Assembly (NCBI GenBank): GCA_034180005.1
Contig: JAXFPC010000029.1
Location: forward strand, 124,001-188,000
DNA: 64,000 nucleotides
Direction of reading: 5' to 3'
Source: JAXFPC01 sp034180005
GTDB lineage: Bacteria; Bacillota; Negativicutes; Acidaminococcales; Acidaminococcaceae
Below, in pieces: positions 16,914 to 26,160 of the stretch (positions are counted from its first letter, which is position 1; every line of letters starts with the position of its first letter). Under the pieces are notes generated by a model. The model was given only the letters and a program-made list of their open reading frames with translations. It was not told where the DNA came from and ran no database searches. The translations under genes were made by a program, and so were the position numbers.

Positions 16914-17948
16914 ATGGCAAAAAAATCTGGCATTTGGGTACTCATGCTCGTAATGATGGTAACCATGCTGTTGGCCGGCTGCGGCGGCGAAGAGAAGAAA
17001 GCTGCCGCTCCTGCTGCTGACAACAGCAAAAAACTTATCATTTACACTTCTATGAAAGAATCCCTGATCAAGGGCATTGTCGACGGTTTTAAAAAGCAAA
17101 ACCCCGGTATCGACGTTGATTATCAATCAGCAGGCGCAGGCAAGCTGATGGCTAAGATTGCCGCTGAACGTCAAAGCGGTCAAATCCTTGCTGACGTTAT
17201 CTGGACCAGTGAAGTGCCCGATTTCTATAAAATGAGAAGCGAAGGCATTCTGGAAATTTACAAAAGCCCGGTACTCAGCGAAACCGTTAATCCTTTCAAG
17301 GACTATGACGGCTCTTTCCATGCCGCACGTTTGGGAACTCTCGGTATCATCATCAACACCGACAAAATCAAAGATGCTCCCGCTCAGTGGTCCGATATTT
17401 TGAAACCTGAGTTTAACGGCAAATTCGGCATTGCCAACCCGGCTCTCTCCGGCACCTCTTACATGAGCGTCGCTCTGCTGGAAAAACAATTCGGTTGGAA
17501 ATTCTTTGAAGATGTTAAAGCCAACGGCGGCCGTATCGGCAAAGGTTCCGGTCAGGTCATCGACGATACCGCTTCCGGCGAATTGTCCGCCAGCCTTGCC
17601 GTAGATTACATCACCAACGACAAGATCAAAAAAGGCGCCCATCTCAAAATGTGCTATCCGCCTGAACTGTTGGTAGTTCCCAGCCCGGTAGCTATCTTCA
17701 AAGGAACGAAAAAACTTGACCCTGCCAAAAAATTTGTTGATTACCTGCTGAGCAAAGAAGCGCAGACGTTGGTTGCCGAACAGGGTACCATACCCGTGCG
17801 CGAAGACGTTAAGATGCCTGAAAAATTCATGCTGCCTTCACCTAAGGAAGCTCTGCAAAAGGCTATTCCTATCGATTACAACGAAGCAGTAAAAACAAAA
17901 GAAGAAACCATTAAAAAGTTCTCTGATATTATGCAAATCAAGAAATAA
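16914..17948 (+). CDS. ABC-transporter substrate-binding lipoprotein (ferric/phosphonate type)
   Basis: A 344-residue binding lipoprotein. The signal peptide ends in the lipobox LLAGCGG (Cys about 23). The mature fold is the family 1 periplasmic type shared by FbpA/AfuA iron proteins and 2-aminoethylphosphonate proteins (KLIIYTSMKESLIKGIV; LADVIWTSEVPDFYKM; GIANPALSGTSYMSVALLE). The start at 16914 follows GAGGAGGTTTTACTA; an in-frame longer reading from 16842 lacks a ribosome site. It heads an operon with two ATPases and a fused permease. A hairpin after it should make this protein more abundant than the transporter. Substrate not resolved between Fe3+ and an organic anion. Confidence 0.85.
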   Translation: MAKKSGIWVLMLVMMVTMLLAGCGGEEKKAAAPAADNSKKLIIYTSMKESLIKGIVDGFKKQNPGIDVDYQSAGAGKLMAKIAAERQSGQILADVIWTSEVPDFYKMRSEGILEIYKSPVLSETVNPFKDYDGSFHAARLGTLGIIINTDKIKDAPAQWSDILKPEFNGKFGIANPALSGTSYMSVALLEKQFGWKFFEDVKANGGRIGKGSGQVIDDTASGELSASLAVDYITNDKIKKGAHLKMCYPPELLVVPSPVAIFKGTKKLDPAKKFVDYLLSKEAQTLVAEQGTIPVREDVKMPEKFMLPSPKEALQKAIPIDYNEAVKTKEETIKKFSDIMQIKK

Positions 17949-17991
17949 CGGCATTTTCTTATTTTGTCGCACAACTTGATGAGTATGCTGA

Positions 17992-18029
17992 AAACGGCAG
18001 AGCAGGAGTACCTGTTCTGCCGTTTTTTA
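17992..18029 (+). terminator. Intra-operon terminator after the binding-protein gene
   Basis: A 15-bp stem with one G-U pair (17992-18006 with 18011-18025), 4-base loop and T-run. A TATAAT-like box near 18093 could restart transcription for the ATPase gene. Confidence 0.85.
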
Positions 18030-18146
18030 CAGCAAGTCTTTTTGTAATTATTATCTTTTATTTCAATCTATTCTTTTGAAAGTCCTTCTGATATAATGTT
18101 ACACGGAACACTTCTTTGACCCAGCAAATTTTTCCGGGAGGTATTT

Positions 18147-19241
18147 ATGGAAAATATTATTACAGTTGAAGGTGTGTCGAAAGCCTACGGCTCGCACCAA
18201 GTCCATAATAATTTGGATCTGAATATCCAAAAGGGCGAATGTTTCACGCTTCTCGGCCCGTCCGGTTGCGGCAAAACAGTGCTTATCAGATTTATAGCCG
18301 GCCATGAGCTGCCGGATTCCGGTAAAATCTGTATCGATAACACGGTAGTTACCGACAGTGCATCCGGCGAATATATCCCGCCGGAACGCCGCGGTCTGGG
18401 CATAGTTTTTCAGGATTATGCCGTCTGGCCCCACATGACCGTTTACGAAAATATCGCTTATCCTTTGAAAATGGAAAAGCGTCCCGCAGAAGAGATCGAC
18501 AAACTTGTTCTGCGCATGATTGAGATCGTCGGTATGAAAGGACTGGAGAAACGTCTGCCCTCCGAGCTTTCCGGCGGCCAACAGCAGCGCGTGGCTTTAG
18601 CAAGAGCCTTGGTTGCCGACCCCTCCGTGATGCTGCTCGACGAACCCTTGTCCAATCTTGATGCCAATTTGCGTGAAGAAATGCGCTTTGAAATCAAATC
18701 GCTCCAGCGCAGATTCGGCATTACGGTACTTTATGTAACCCACGACCAGGAGGTTGCTCTGGCCATTTCCGATCGTATAGCCATCATGGACGATAAAGGC
18801 AATATTCGCCAGATCGGCACTCCCTACGAAATTTTCGAAAAGCCTGCCGACCTCTTCATTTTTAAATTTATGGGCATCGCCAACTTCCTCAGAGTGAAAG
18901 ACCAAAACGGTGTCTTTACCGTGGGTAACGGTTCCCAACCCATCCCATGGCAAGCCCCTGTCGGCACTGCATCCTCCTGGGTGGCAGGATTCCGCCCCTC
19001 GGACGTCACTATCGGCAGAAAAGCCGATGGTTTGAAGGGAATCATCAAGCGCGCCAACTTCCTCGGCTCCACCATGGATTATCAGATAGAAGTGGACGGA
19101 GAAATGCTGCGCACGGAAATAGAAACCCACGAAGCCATCAACAATGATTTGATGTTCAAAGAAGGAGAAGAATGTTACATCTCCTTCCTCAATTTGCACT
19201 GGTTCGATGCACAACAGCTGAAGGAGGCGGAAGAAGCATGA
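18147..19241 (+). CDS. ABC-transporter ATPase (PotA/FbpC type), first copy
   Basis: A 364-residue ATPase with a C-terminal TOBE-like extension, as in PotA/FbpC. Walker A is GPSGCGKTVLIRF, signature LSGGQQQRVALARAL, Walker B VMLLDEPLSNLD, and the switch His is in VTHDQEVA. The C-terminal part (about 250-364) binds regulatory or permease-contact folds. GGGAGG lies upstream of the start. Its stop codon overlaps the permease start (ATGA at 19238). With the second ATPase at 20941 it probably forms a heterodimer. Confidence 0.92.
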   Translation: MENIITVEGVSKAYGSHQVHNNLDLNIQKGECFTLLGPSGCGKTVLIRFIAGHELPDSGKICIDNTVVTDSASGEYIPPERRGLGIVFQDYAVWPHMTVYENIAYPLKMEKRPAEEIDKLVLRMIEIVGMKGLEKRLPSELSGGQQQRVALARALVADPSVMLLDEPLSNLDANLREEMRFEIKSLQRRFGITVLYVTHDQEVALAISDRIAIMDDKGNIRQIGTPYEIFEKPADLFIFKFMGIANFLRVKDQNGVFTVGNGSQPIPWQAPVGTASSWVAGFRPSDVTIGRKADGLKGIIKRANFLGSTMDYQIEVDGEMLRTEIETHEAINNDLMFKEGEECYISFLNLHWFDAQQLKEAEEA

Positions 19242-20935
19242 GCAAAAGCACCATAAAAAAGGACAGCGGCTTTGGCGTAGCTCAGCTGATTCTCTTCATT
19301 TCCATCGCCATTCTCGTAATTTTTGTTGCATGGCCCGTGCTGCTGATTCTTTTCAACTCCTTCTTTATCGAAGGCTCCTTTAACAGCCGTGATTTTTACA
19401 ACGTTCTGACAGAACCGGAAACATTCCAGGCTCTGAAAAACAGTCTGTTTATAGCCGGTATGACTACCGTCGGCAGCACCATCGTAGGAACATTTTTCGC
19501 CTGGCTCGTTACGCGCACGGATCTTCCCTACAAATCCTTTATGAAAAGCATGTTCCTCGTTCCCTTCATGCTGCCCTCGTTCATCGGAGCTTTGGCGTGG
19601 AAGATGCTGCTTTCTCCCAACTCCGGCATGATCAATAAATTCTGGATGGAAACCATGGGTTTTTCTTCGCCGCTTTTCGATATCTACGGCTATGTAGGCA
19701 TCAGCGCCGTAGAAGTTATGTATCTGTTCCCCTTCGTATTCATACAGGTTTGCGGAGCCTTGGAACGCATGGATCCCACCTTGGAAGAATCCGCCCGTAT
19801 TTCCGGCGCGGGACTTTTTACCATAACCAGAAAAATAACCATTCCCCTGGTCCTGCCCTCCATAATGTCCGGAGCGCTGCTGATTATGCTCTACTCCATG
19901 GCGCACTTCGGCACTGTAGCTGTTTTGGGCATTGAACAGGGAATTTACAATATTCCTACACTGATTTACGAAAAAATTCACCAGAGCGGCGGCAGTTTTG
20001 CCTCCATCAGAACCGGCACCGTTTTGGCCACCGTGCTGATTGCTTCCGCAGCAGCCATCATTTGGCTCCAGCAAAAAATTCTCAGCCGCGGGCACTACCA
20101 GATCATCGGCGGCAAAAGCTTCCGCCCCATGGAACTGAAACTGCGCGGACTGCGTTATCCGCTGCTCTTTTTCTGTCTGGCTTATATAGCCTTCACTATT
20201 TTACTGCCCACGGCAGTCATTTTCCTTGTCGGCTCGGTCAAAACCTACGGTCTCCCTCTGACGCCGGAAAATCTTTCCCTGGATAACTACAGATACATCC
20301 TGTTTGAATACGACGTGACTAAGGACGCCATCTTCAACAGCTTGAGCCTCGGCCTTGCGGCGGCGCTCATAACCATGTTTGCCGGTGTGATGATTTCCTA
20401 CGTTATCGTAAAAATGAAAGTCCGCGGCAAGGGTCTTCTGGAATTTTTGGGAATGCTGCCCTTCTCCGTACCCGGCTCCGTTATCGCTCTCGGCGTTATC
20501 CTTGCCTGGAGCGGCGCTTACGGCGTAAATCTTTACAATACGGTCTGGATAATTTTGGTAGCGTACATCGCCCGTTATATGGCCTTCTCCCTTAAAGCCA
20601 ATTCGGCGGCATTGGAGCAGGTACATGATTCACTGATGGAAGCTTCCCGCTCCTGCGGCGCATCCATGTTCCAATCTCTTAAAGATATCGTCATCCCGCT
20701 GGTACGTCCCGGCATGGTTTCGGCATTCTTCCTGATTTTCCTGCCGGCTCTCCGCGAGCTGACCGTTTCCATCATGCTCTACTCCCCCACTACCAGAACC
20801 ATCGGTGTAGCTATCTACACTCTGAACGAAGACGGAGAAACGGTTATGTCCACTGCTTTGGCAGGCGTAGCACTGATTCTGATCGTCTTAGGCGAGCTCT
20901 TTATTAAACGTCTGACCAAGAAAGTAGGTGAATAA
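19238..20935 (+). CDS. Fused ABC-transporter permease (ferric/2-AEP type)
   Basis: A 565-residue permease with two MetI-like halves and about 12 transmembrane segments, as in FbpB/AfuB. The EAA loop of half one is LEESARISGAGLFTITRKITIPLVLPS, written here only by position: residues about 196-222; half two has an equivalent SLMEASRSCGASMFQSLKDI. Start ATG at 19238 overlaps the ATPase stop. The second ATPase follows after five bases. One polypeptide replaces the permease dimer. Confidence 0.9.
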   Translation: MSKSTIKKDSGFGVAQLILFISIAILVIFVAWPVLLILFNSFFIEGSFNSRDFYNVLTEPETFQALKNSLFIAGMTTVGSTIVGTFFAWLVTRTDLPYKSFMKSMFLVPFMLPSFIGALAWKMLLSPNSGMINKFWMETMGFSSPLFDIYGYVGISAVEVMYLFPFVFIQVCGALERMDPTLEESARISGAGLFTITRKITIPLVLPSIMSGALLIMLYSMAHFGTVAVLGIEQGIYNIPTLIYEKIHQSGGSFASIRTGTVLATVLIASAAAIIWLQQKILSRGHYQIIGGKSFRPMELKLRGLRYPLLFFCLAYIAFTILLPTAVIFLVGSVKTYGLPLTPENLSLDNYRYILFEYDVTKDAIFNSLSLGLAAALITMFAGVMISYVIVKMKVRGKGLLEFLGMLPFSVPGSVIALGVILAWSGAYGVNLYNTVWIILVAYIARYMAFSLKANSAALEQVHDSLMEASRSCGASMFQSLKDIVIPLVRPGMVSAFFLIFLPALRELTVSIMLYSPTTRTIGVAIYTLNEDGETVMSTALAGVALILIVLGELFIKRLTKKVGE

Positions 20936-20940
20936 TCGTC

Positions 20941-22011
20941 ATGTCTTATGTACGCTTGATTAACGTAACAAAAAAATTTGGCGATGTTACCGCCGTTGAC
21001 AGTTTGAACATCGCGATTGATAAAGGTGAGTGTTTCTCCATGCTCGGCCCTTCCGGCTGCGGCAAAACAACTACGTTGCGCATGGTGGCGGGATTCGAAG
21101 ATCTCAGCGACGGCGAAATCTGGGTCGGCGATAAACTGATGAGCAGTCCCAAAAAGGGACTTTATGTGCCGCCGGAGAACCGCAATTTCGGCATGGTGTT
21201 CCAAGCCTTTGCCGTCTGGCCGCACATGAACGTTTATGAAAACATCGCCTTCCCCCTTGAGCTGCGCAAGCTTCCCAAGCCGGAAATCGAACAACGCACC
21301 AAGGACGCGCTCACGGCGACCAACCTTTTAAAATATGCCGACATCAGTCCCGCCGATCTTTCCGGCGGCGGCAAGCAGAGAGTAGCTTTAGCCCGCGCTT
21401 TAGCTATTAACCCCGACGTAATGCTTCTGGACGAACCTCTCTCCAGCTTGGATCCCCATCTGCGCGAGGAAATGCGTTTTGAAATCAAAGACTTGCAGAG
21501 AAAATACGGGTTCTCCATCATCTACGTCACCCATGACCAGTCGGAGGCCATGGCGCTTTCCGACCGCATCATGGTTATGAAGTCCGGCGTTATGCAGCAG
21601 ATAGATTCTCCGCTGGACGTCTACAATAATCCCAAAAACAAATTTGTCTTCAGCTTTATCGGCGTATCCAGCTTTACAGACTGTCATTGGGTGGACGGCA
21701 AAGCCTACGTCACGGGCGACAACAAACCGTTGCCCGAAAGCCTTGTCATTCCCGAAAGACTGAGAAAAGAAGCGGTGTTCGATTTGGCAAGCCGTCCCAC
21801 GGAAATCAAATTCACCGCCGCAAGCGATCCCGACGGCGTGCAGGGCACAGTTCTCCGCAAGGCTTACTTGGGAGAGATCGTAGACTACCTCGTCAAAGTC
21901 GGCAATCAGGAAATCCGCGTACAGATAGGCCGCCGCGATTCCGGTCCGGAAGCGGAAGAAACCTGCTGGTTGAAATTTATGCGCCCCTTCTGGTACAAGG
22001 AAAACGAATAA
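20941..22011 (+). CDS. ABC-transporter ATPase (PotA/FbpC type), second copy
   Basis: A 356-residue ATPase, paralogue of the gene at 18147. Walker A GPSGCGKTTTLRM, Walker B VMLLDEPLSSLD and the switch His in THDQSEAMA are intact. The signature reads LSGGGKQRVALARAL, with Gly-Lys where QQ is usual. The C-terminal TOBE-like region is present. It lies five bases after the permease stop. Having two ATPase genes for one fused permease implies an asymmetric ATPase pair. It is last in the operon; hairpins follow at 22021-22036 and 22052-22071. Confidence 0.9.
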   Translation: MSYVRLINVTKKFGDVTAVDSLNIAIDKGECFSMLGPSGCGKTTTLRMVAGFEDLSDGEIWVGDKLMSSPKKGLYVPPENRNFGMVFQAFAVWPHMNVYENIAFPLELRKLPKPEIEQRTKDALTATNLLKYADISPADLSGGGKQRVALARALAINPDVMLLDEPLSSLDPHLREEMRFEIKDLQRKYGFSIIYVTHDQSEAMALSDRIMVMKSGVMQQIDSPLDVYNNPKNKFVFSFIGVSSFTDCHWVDGKAYVTGDNKPLPESLVIPERLRKEAVFDLASRPTEIKFTAASDPDGVQGTVLRKAYLGEIVDYLVKVGNQEIRVQIGRRDSGPEAEETCWLKFMRPFWYKENE

Positions 22012-22020
22012 AATCTTTAT

Positions 22021-22071
22021 AGCAGATAAATCTGCTTACAATGACAAAGTTCCCTCCGCCTAAGCGGAGGG
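22021..22071 (+). terminator. Hairpins after the first ferric-type ABC operon
   Basis: Two short inverted repeats, AGCAGA/TCTGCT (22021-22036) and a perfect 8-bp stem CCCTCCGC/GCGGAGGG (22052-22071, loop CTAA). The T-tract after the second is weak, so it may be a processing or protective hairpin. Confidence 0.5.
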
Positions 22072-22079
22072 ATACGAAT

Positions 22080-22266
22080 TTTCGCAAATTACCTTTCCTT
22101 TCTGCAATATAGTCTGAACAGCTTTATTGTATACGGAAAGGTAATTTTTTGTATAACGACAGTCGCGCGCCCGCATATCGTGCGATTTATATTTCGTGCG
22201 TGTTCATTTCTCTGCTGAGAAACCGGCTTACGAACTTAACCTGATCTATCCGACCTACAAGAAAAA
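22080..22266. repeat. Dispersed repeat element, copy 1
   Basis: About 185 bases that align in the same orientation with 62610-62795, with shared blocks such as TTTCTGCAATAT, TTTTTTGTATAAC, TTCATTTCT and CTATCCGAC. Identity is roughly 65-70% by eye. Both copies end at a perfect palindromic terminator. The changes are spread over all codon positions and copy 1 has stops, so coding is unlikely. Confidence 0.7.
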
Positions 22267-22303
22267 TCCGCTTCCCGGAAAAATTTCCGAGAAGCGGATT
22301 TTT
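22262..22303. terminator. Palindromic terminator at the end of repeat copy 1
   Basis: Perfect 13-bp stem AAAAATCCGCTTC (22262-22274) with GAAGCGGATTTTT (22291-22303), with further CCGG pairing inside. Works in both directions. The 22304-22508 stretch that follows holds no gene I can support. Confidence 0.85.
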
Positions 22304-22508
22304 CTTTACCATATTACTTATGTTGATTTGCAAAAATACCGTCCCGCTAAAACCACCTGCCGCGTATTTTGCCGAACGGCAAAACAGACTGATATTTGTC
22401 CATTACGGCGAATATGAACCGAGTTATTCAGACTTCGAGCTACAGTGCGGGTAAATATGCCATATTCGCTGCCCGAAGCATAAAACCCGCGTCCCCTCGT
22501 TTAATACA

Positions 22509-23189
22509 TCACTTAGTATTACGTTCCAGGCGATAGCCTATGCCTCGGACAGTTTTTATCATCTCACCGCAAGTTCCCAGCTTGGAACGAAGGCTGCTGA
22601 TATGCATATCTACGGTTCTGCTTTCGCCGACATAATCAGGTCCCCAAATTCTATTCAACAAGCGTTCCCTTTCAATGACTTTTTCGCTGTTTAAGAGCAA
22701 CAGCTGCAGAATATCAAATTCTTTTTTCGTCAATTCCACTTCCGCGCCTTCTACGGTTACAATATAATTTGCCGTATCCATTGCGATGCCGTCCAAACAG
22801 ATAACTTCCCGCATTGTTTCTTTGGACACGCTGCGCCTTAAAACCGCCTTTACACGAGAAATCATTTCCAGCATGCCGAAAGGCTTGGCGAGATAATCAT
22901 CCGCCCCCAGATCCAATCCCACCACTTTATCGTATTCAGTACCCTTGGCAGTGGTCATGATCACGGGAATACCGCCTAAACATGCATTTTCTCTAATTTT
23001 TTTTAAAATAGAGATACCGTCTTCTCCTGGAAGCATTATATCGAGCAATATAAGCTCAGGAGTTTCTCCCGCTATCGCTTCCCAAAACATTTTTGCGGAA
23101 CCGAAGCCTCTGCCGGAGAAACCTGCCGCCTTGAGAGCATAAAGTTCAAGCTCTCTGATACTTTCATCATCTTAAACACAGTAAATCAT
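22509..23189 (-). pseudogene. phoP: PhoP/PhoB-type response regulator interrupted by an in-frame stop
   Basis: OmpR-family regulator at the end of the pst-phoR cluster. Starting from ATG at 23189 with GAGGG upstream, the reading is MIYCV, then TAA at 23174-23172, then DDESIRELELYALKA and on in the same frame to the end. Family alignment expects Glu (GAA) at that position, so one base change explains the stop. The rest is intact: phospho-acceptor in LILLDIMLPGEDG (Asp 50), and a winged-helix domain with TVDMHISSLRSKLG. The next in-frame ATG (23090) would lose the first 33 residues, including the acidic pocket. It is a recent nonsense mutation, a strain variant, or a sequencing error. Confidence 0.85.
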
Positions 23190-23203
23190 TTTTGCCCTCA
23201 ATC

Positions 23204-24406
23204 TTACGAAAAACTTACCGTTATCATGGTTCCTTCCCCCACAATACTGTCAACCTCTACCTTGGCGTTATGCAGCTTAGCGGCATGCTTGACAATTGAC
23301 AGGCCTAAACCTGTACCGCCTACCGCCTTGGAATGACTTTTATCTACACGATAAAATCTTTCAAAAATCCTTTGTCGGTCCTTTTCAGGAATACCGATAC
23401 CGCTGTCACGCACGGAAATCTGAGGATGATTATTGACAGATTCAACGTGAATGATGACATTTCCTTGCGGACGATTATATTTTATGGCATTTTCACAGAT
23501 ATTATACACCATACTGTGTAAAAGCTGGGGTATTCCATCCATGACTACATTATCCCCGATAAGTTCCAGAGTAACTTTATTTTCCTTGGCAAAAGCCTCC
23601 AGTTCATTCTTTATTCCTTCCGCAAGCTGATACAAATTTACCTTCATGCGATTCATATTTTCCTGTCCTTCATCCAGTCTGGACAAACTGATAATATCCT
23701 GCACCAAACGTGTCATCCGCTGTGCTTCATCATAAATTTTTCCTGCAAAAGCAGGTACGTCCCGTTCTGACGCCATACCGTTTTTTATCAGTTCCGCATA
23801 GCCGGAAATAGAATGTATAGGTGTCTTTAGTTCATGCGAAACATTGGCGGTAAATTCCCTTCTCATAGTTTCCGTAGCTTCCAGATTAGCTTTTCGGGTT
23901 TCCCTGGCAGCCAACAGAGCAGCTAAAACGATTACCGAAAACAGTGCCGCTCCTATAGGAACTGCCATATCCAACATCAGAGAAAACACTGTGTTCTGCG
24001 GAACGCTTAATCTCACTACGCTGCCATCGTTAAGCAATTTTGCGGAATACAGCATTTTTTTCAGCATAGTTGAAGAATAACGCTGGCTCTCGCCGTACCC
24101 GGAGGCAAACGCTTCCTGAACCTCCCGGCGCTCCAAATGATTCTCCATTTCAGCCTTATTTTCCCTGCTGTCATAAAGAACAACCCCGTCCGGCGAAATC
24201 CAGGTCACCCTATAGTTGCCCAATTCCAAATTCTTAAAATAAGCGTCTTTTGCGTATTCTACACCTTGAGCGATCATGAACATTTGAATTTTAAGCTGAG
24301 TTTTTTGATTGTCTGCAAAATAACCGTATATCTTTCCCATGATAAAACTCATTGTCAGTACAAATATCAAAACAGAGGCAAAAACAATAATAAACTGCCT
24401 TTTCAT
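23204..24406 (-). CDS. phoR: PhoR-type sensor histidine kinase
   Basis: A 400-residue membrane kinase. Two transmembrane helices (about 5-25 and 148-170) flank a periplasmic sensor. DHp His is in FTANVSHELKTPIHS. The ATP domain has N-box YNICENAIKYN, G1 DSGIGIPEKDRQRIF, F-box ERFYRV and G2 GGTGLGLSIVKHAAK. All catalytic motifs are present. It lies between pstB and the interrupted regulator, 14 bases upstream of the latter. The usual partner is PhoP, which senses phosphate limitation through PstSCAB. Here the kinase is intact while its regulator is broken. Confidence 0.9.
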   Translation of the reverse strand: MKRQFIIVFASVLIFVLTMSFIMGKIYGYFADNQKTQLKIQMFMIAQGVEYAKDAYFKNLELGNYRVTWISPDGVVLYDSRENKAEMENHLERREVQEAFASGYGESQRYSSTMLKKMLYSAKLLNDGSVVRLSVPQNTVFSLMLDMAVPIGAALFSVIVLAALLAARETRKANLEATETMRREFTANVSHELKTPIHSISGYAELIKNGMASERDVPAFAGKIYDEAQRMTRLVQDIISLSRLDEGQENMNRMKVNLYQLAEGIKNELEAFAKENKVTLELIGDNVVMDGIPQLLHSMVYNICENAIKYNRPQGNVIIHVESVNNHPQISVRDSGIGIPEKDRQRIFERFYRVDKSHSKAVGGTGLGLSIVKHAAKLHNAKVEVDSIVGEGTMITVSFS

Positions 24407-24503
24407 ACCGGAAATCCTTTCTGTAAAAATAGCGGTAAGCCGCTCATAACCTACCGCTTAACCATATTATAGTTCATGAAGTTCCAATTTCAAAGAACAT
24501 CTT

Positions 24504-25259
24504 TCAGCCAAAATTTCCGGAAACATATTCCTTGGTCGTTTCTTTGACCGGAGATAAAAAGATTTGTTCTGTAGCCCCGAACTCCACAAGATTGCCCATA
24601 TAAAAAAGAGCGCACTTATCCGATATTCTTTGAGCCTGCTGCATGTTATGGGTCACCATTACAACGGTATACTCCCGCTTAAGCTTACTTATCAGCCGTT
24701 CTACCTTCTGCGTTGAAACAGGATCAAGCGCGGAAGTCGATTCGTCCATCAATATGATATCCGGTTCGACCGCTAAAGCTCTTGCAATGCACAAACGCTG
24801 CTGCTGACCTCCGGACAAGCTTAGGGCGGAAACTTTCAGTCTGTCCTTCACCTCATCCCATATAGCCACATCCTTAAGAGATTTTTCAACTACAGCATCC
24901 AGCTTCACCTTTGAAGTAATGCCGTGAACTCTGGGTCCATATGCAATGTTATCATATATGCTCATAGGAAAAGGATTGGGTTTTTGAAAAACCATACCGA
25001 TGCGCTTCCTAAGCCAGGTAACGTCAATTTGCGGCGCGTAGATATTCCCGTCATCGTAAATTACATCTCCCGTTACATGAACACCCTCCACCAAATCATT
25101 CATACGATTTAAAGTTTTTAAGAATGTGGATTTGCCGCAGCCGGAAGGTCCGATTATTGCTGTAACCTGGTTTCTGGGAATATCAACGGAGATATTTTTT
25201 AAAGCCTGATGTTTGCCGTACCACAAATTCAAATCTTGTATTTCAATGATTGCTTTCAT
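24504..25259 (-). CDS. pstB: Phosphate ABC-transporter ATPase
   Basis: A 251-residue ATPase of the high-affinity phosphate importer. Walker A GPSGCGKSTFLKTLNRMND is the PstB-specific form. The signature is LSGGQQQRLCIARAL and Walker B DIILMDESTSALDP. Length and motif order are normal for PstB. It follows pstA by 14 bases in the minus-strand pstSCAB cluster. A phoU gene, usually next, is absent; phoR follows after about 97 bases. Confidence 0.96.
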   Translation of the reverse strand: MKAIIEIQDLNLWYGKHQALKNISVDIPRNQVTAIIGPSGCGKSTFLKTLNRMNDLVEGVHVTGDVIYDDGNIYAPQIDVTWLRKRIGMVFQKPNPFPMSIYDNIAYGPRVHGITSKVKLDAVVEKSLKDVAIWDEVKDRLKVSALSLSGGQQQRLCIARALAVEPDIILMDESTSALDPVSTQKVERLISKLKREYTVVMVTHNMQQAQRISDKCALFYMGNLVEFGATEQIFLSPVKETTKEYVSGNFG

Positions 25260-25273
25260 TATCTTTTCCCTTT

Positions 25274-26158
25274 TTAAAATTTATTATTCCTGCATCTTGT
25301 TGTCAGATTAACCAGCAAATTCAAGATCAGCGTCACTGCCATAAGGACGGCTGCAATTGCGAAAGCAATTTCTGTTTCTCCCCGTTCACCGGCGTAAACA
25401 TATAGAGCTACTGTCAACGTTGCCGAAGAAGATTGCAAGGCTGTCATAAAATCATTTAAAACAAGTCCGAAGCCGGCCGTAAACAGCAATGCTGCCGACT
25501 CACCGACAATACGTCCGATTGCGAGTATGCAGCCGGCTGTTATACCGTTAACTGCATTCGGCAAAACTACTGTACGTATCATGTGCCACTTCCCTGCGCC
25601 TAAAGCCGCGGCTCCTTCTCTATAGGAGGCGGGTACGGTCTTTAAGCTTTCCTGAGCAGTACGAATAATAAGCGGCAAAATCATCATCACCAGCGTCAAT
25701 CCGCCTGCCAAAACACCCTGTTTTAGTCCCATAAGCTCTGTAAACAGAACCATGCCTGCCAAGCCGAAGATAATCGAAGGAATACCGGTCAATACTTCGG
25801 TAGCAAATTCGATTACGCCGACTATTCTTTTATTGGACGCATATTCGGTGAGATAAACGGCGGCGCCTATCCCCAGGGGAAGCACTATAACCATGGCAAC
25901 GGCAATAATGTATAAAGTATTGAGCAGATTGGGAAAAATTCCTATATTCTTATTAATATAACTGCTTTGGGTCGTAAGCATTTCCACGGATATCAAAGGC
26001 AGTCCCTTATAAAATATATAACCTATGATACCGGTTACTAAAATGCAGGTAACTGCCGAACAGCTCCACAATAAAAACCTGGCTCCTTCGTTATATAATT
26101 TTCTTGAGGAAACTTTATTCATCGCCCTCAACGTACCCGCTATCACCACAGAATACAT
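25274..26158 (-). CDS. pstA: Phosphate ABC-transporter permease PstA
   Basis: A 294-residue inner-membrane permease with six hydrophobic segments and the MetI-type loop SYREGAAALGAGKWHMIRTV (about 185-204). It pairs with PstC. I keep ATG 26158, which has AGAGGA upstream overlapping the end of pstC; ATG 26122 (MNKVSSRK) is the alternative start. It is in the pst operon. Confidence 0.94.
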   Translation of the reverse strand: MYSVVIAGTLRAMNKVSSRKLYNEGARFLLWSCSAVTCILVTGIIGYIFYKGLPLISVEMLTTQSSYINKNIGIFPNLLNTLYIIAVAMVIVLPLGIGAAVYLTEYASNKRIVGVIEFATEVLTGIPSIIFGLAGMVLFTELMGLKQGVLAGGLTLVMMILPLIIRTAQESLKTVPASYREGAAALGAGKWHMIRTVVLPNAVNGITAGCILAIGRIVGESAALLFTAGFGLVLNDFMTALQSSSATLTVALYVYAGERGETEIAFAIAAVLMAVTLILNLLVNLTTRCRNNKF

Positions 26159-26160
26159 TA

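Noticed and set aside
23172..23174. Recoding of the in-frame stop codon of the Pho regulator
   Set aside because: The codon is TAA. Selenocysteine uses TGA and pyrrolysine TAG, and no stem-loop signal is seen, so nonsense mutation or error is simpler.
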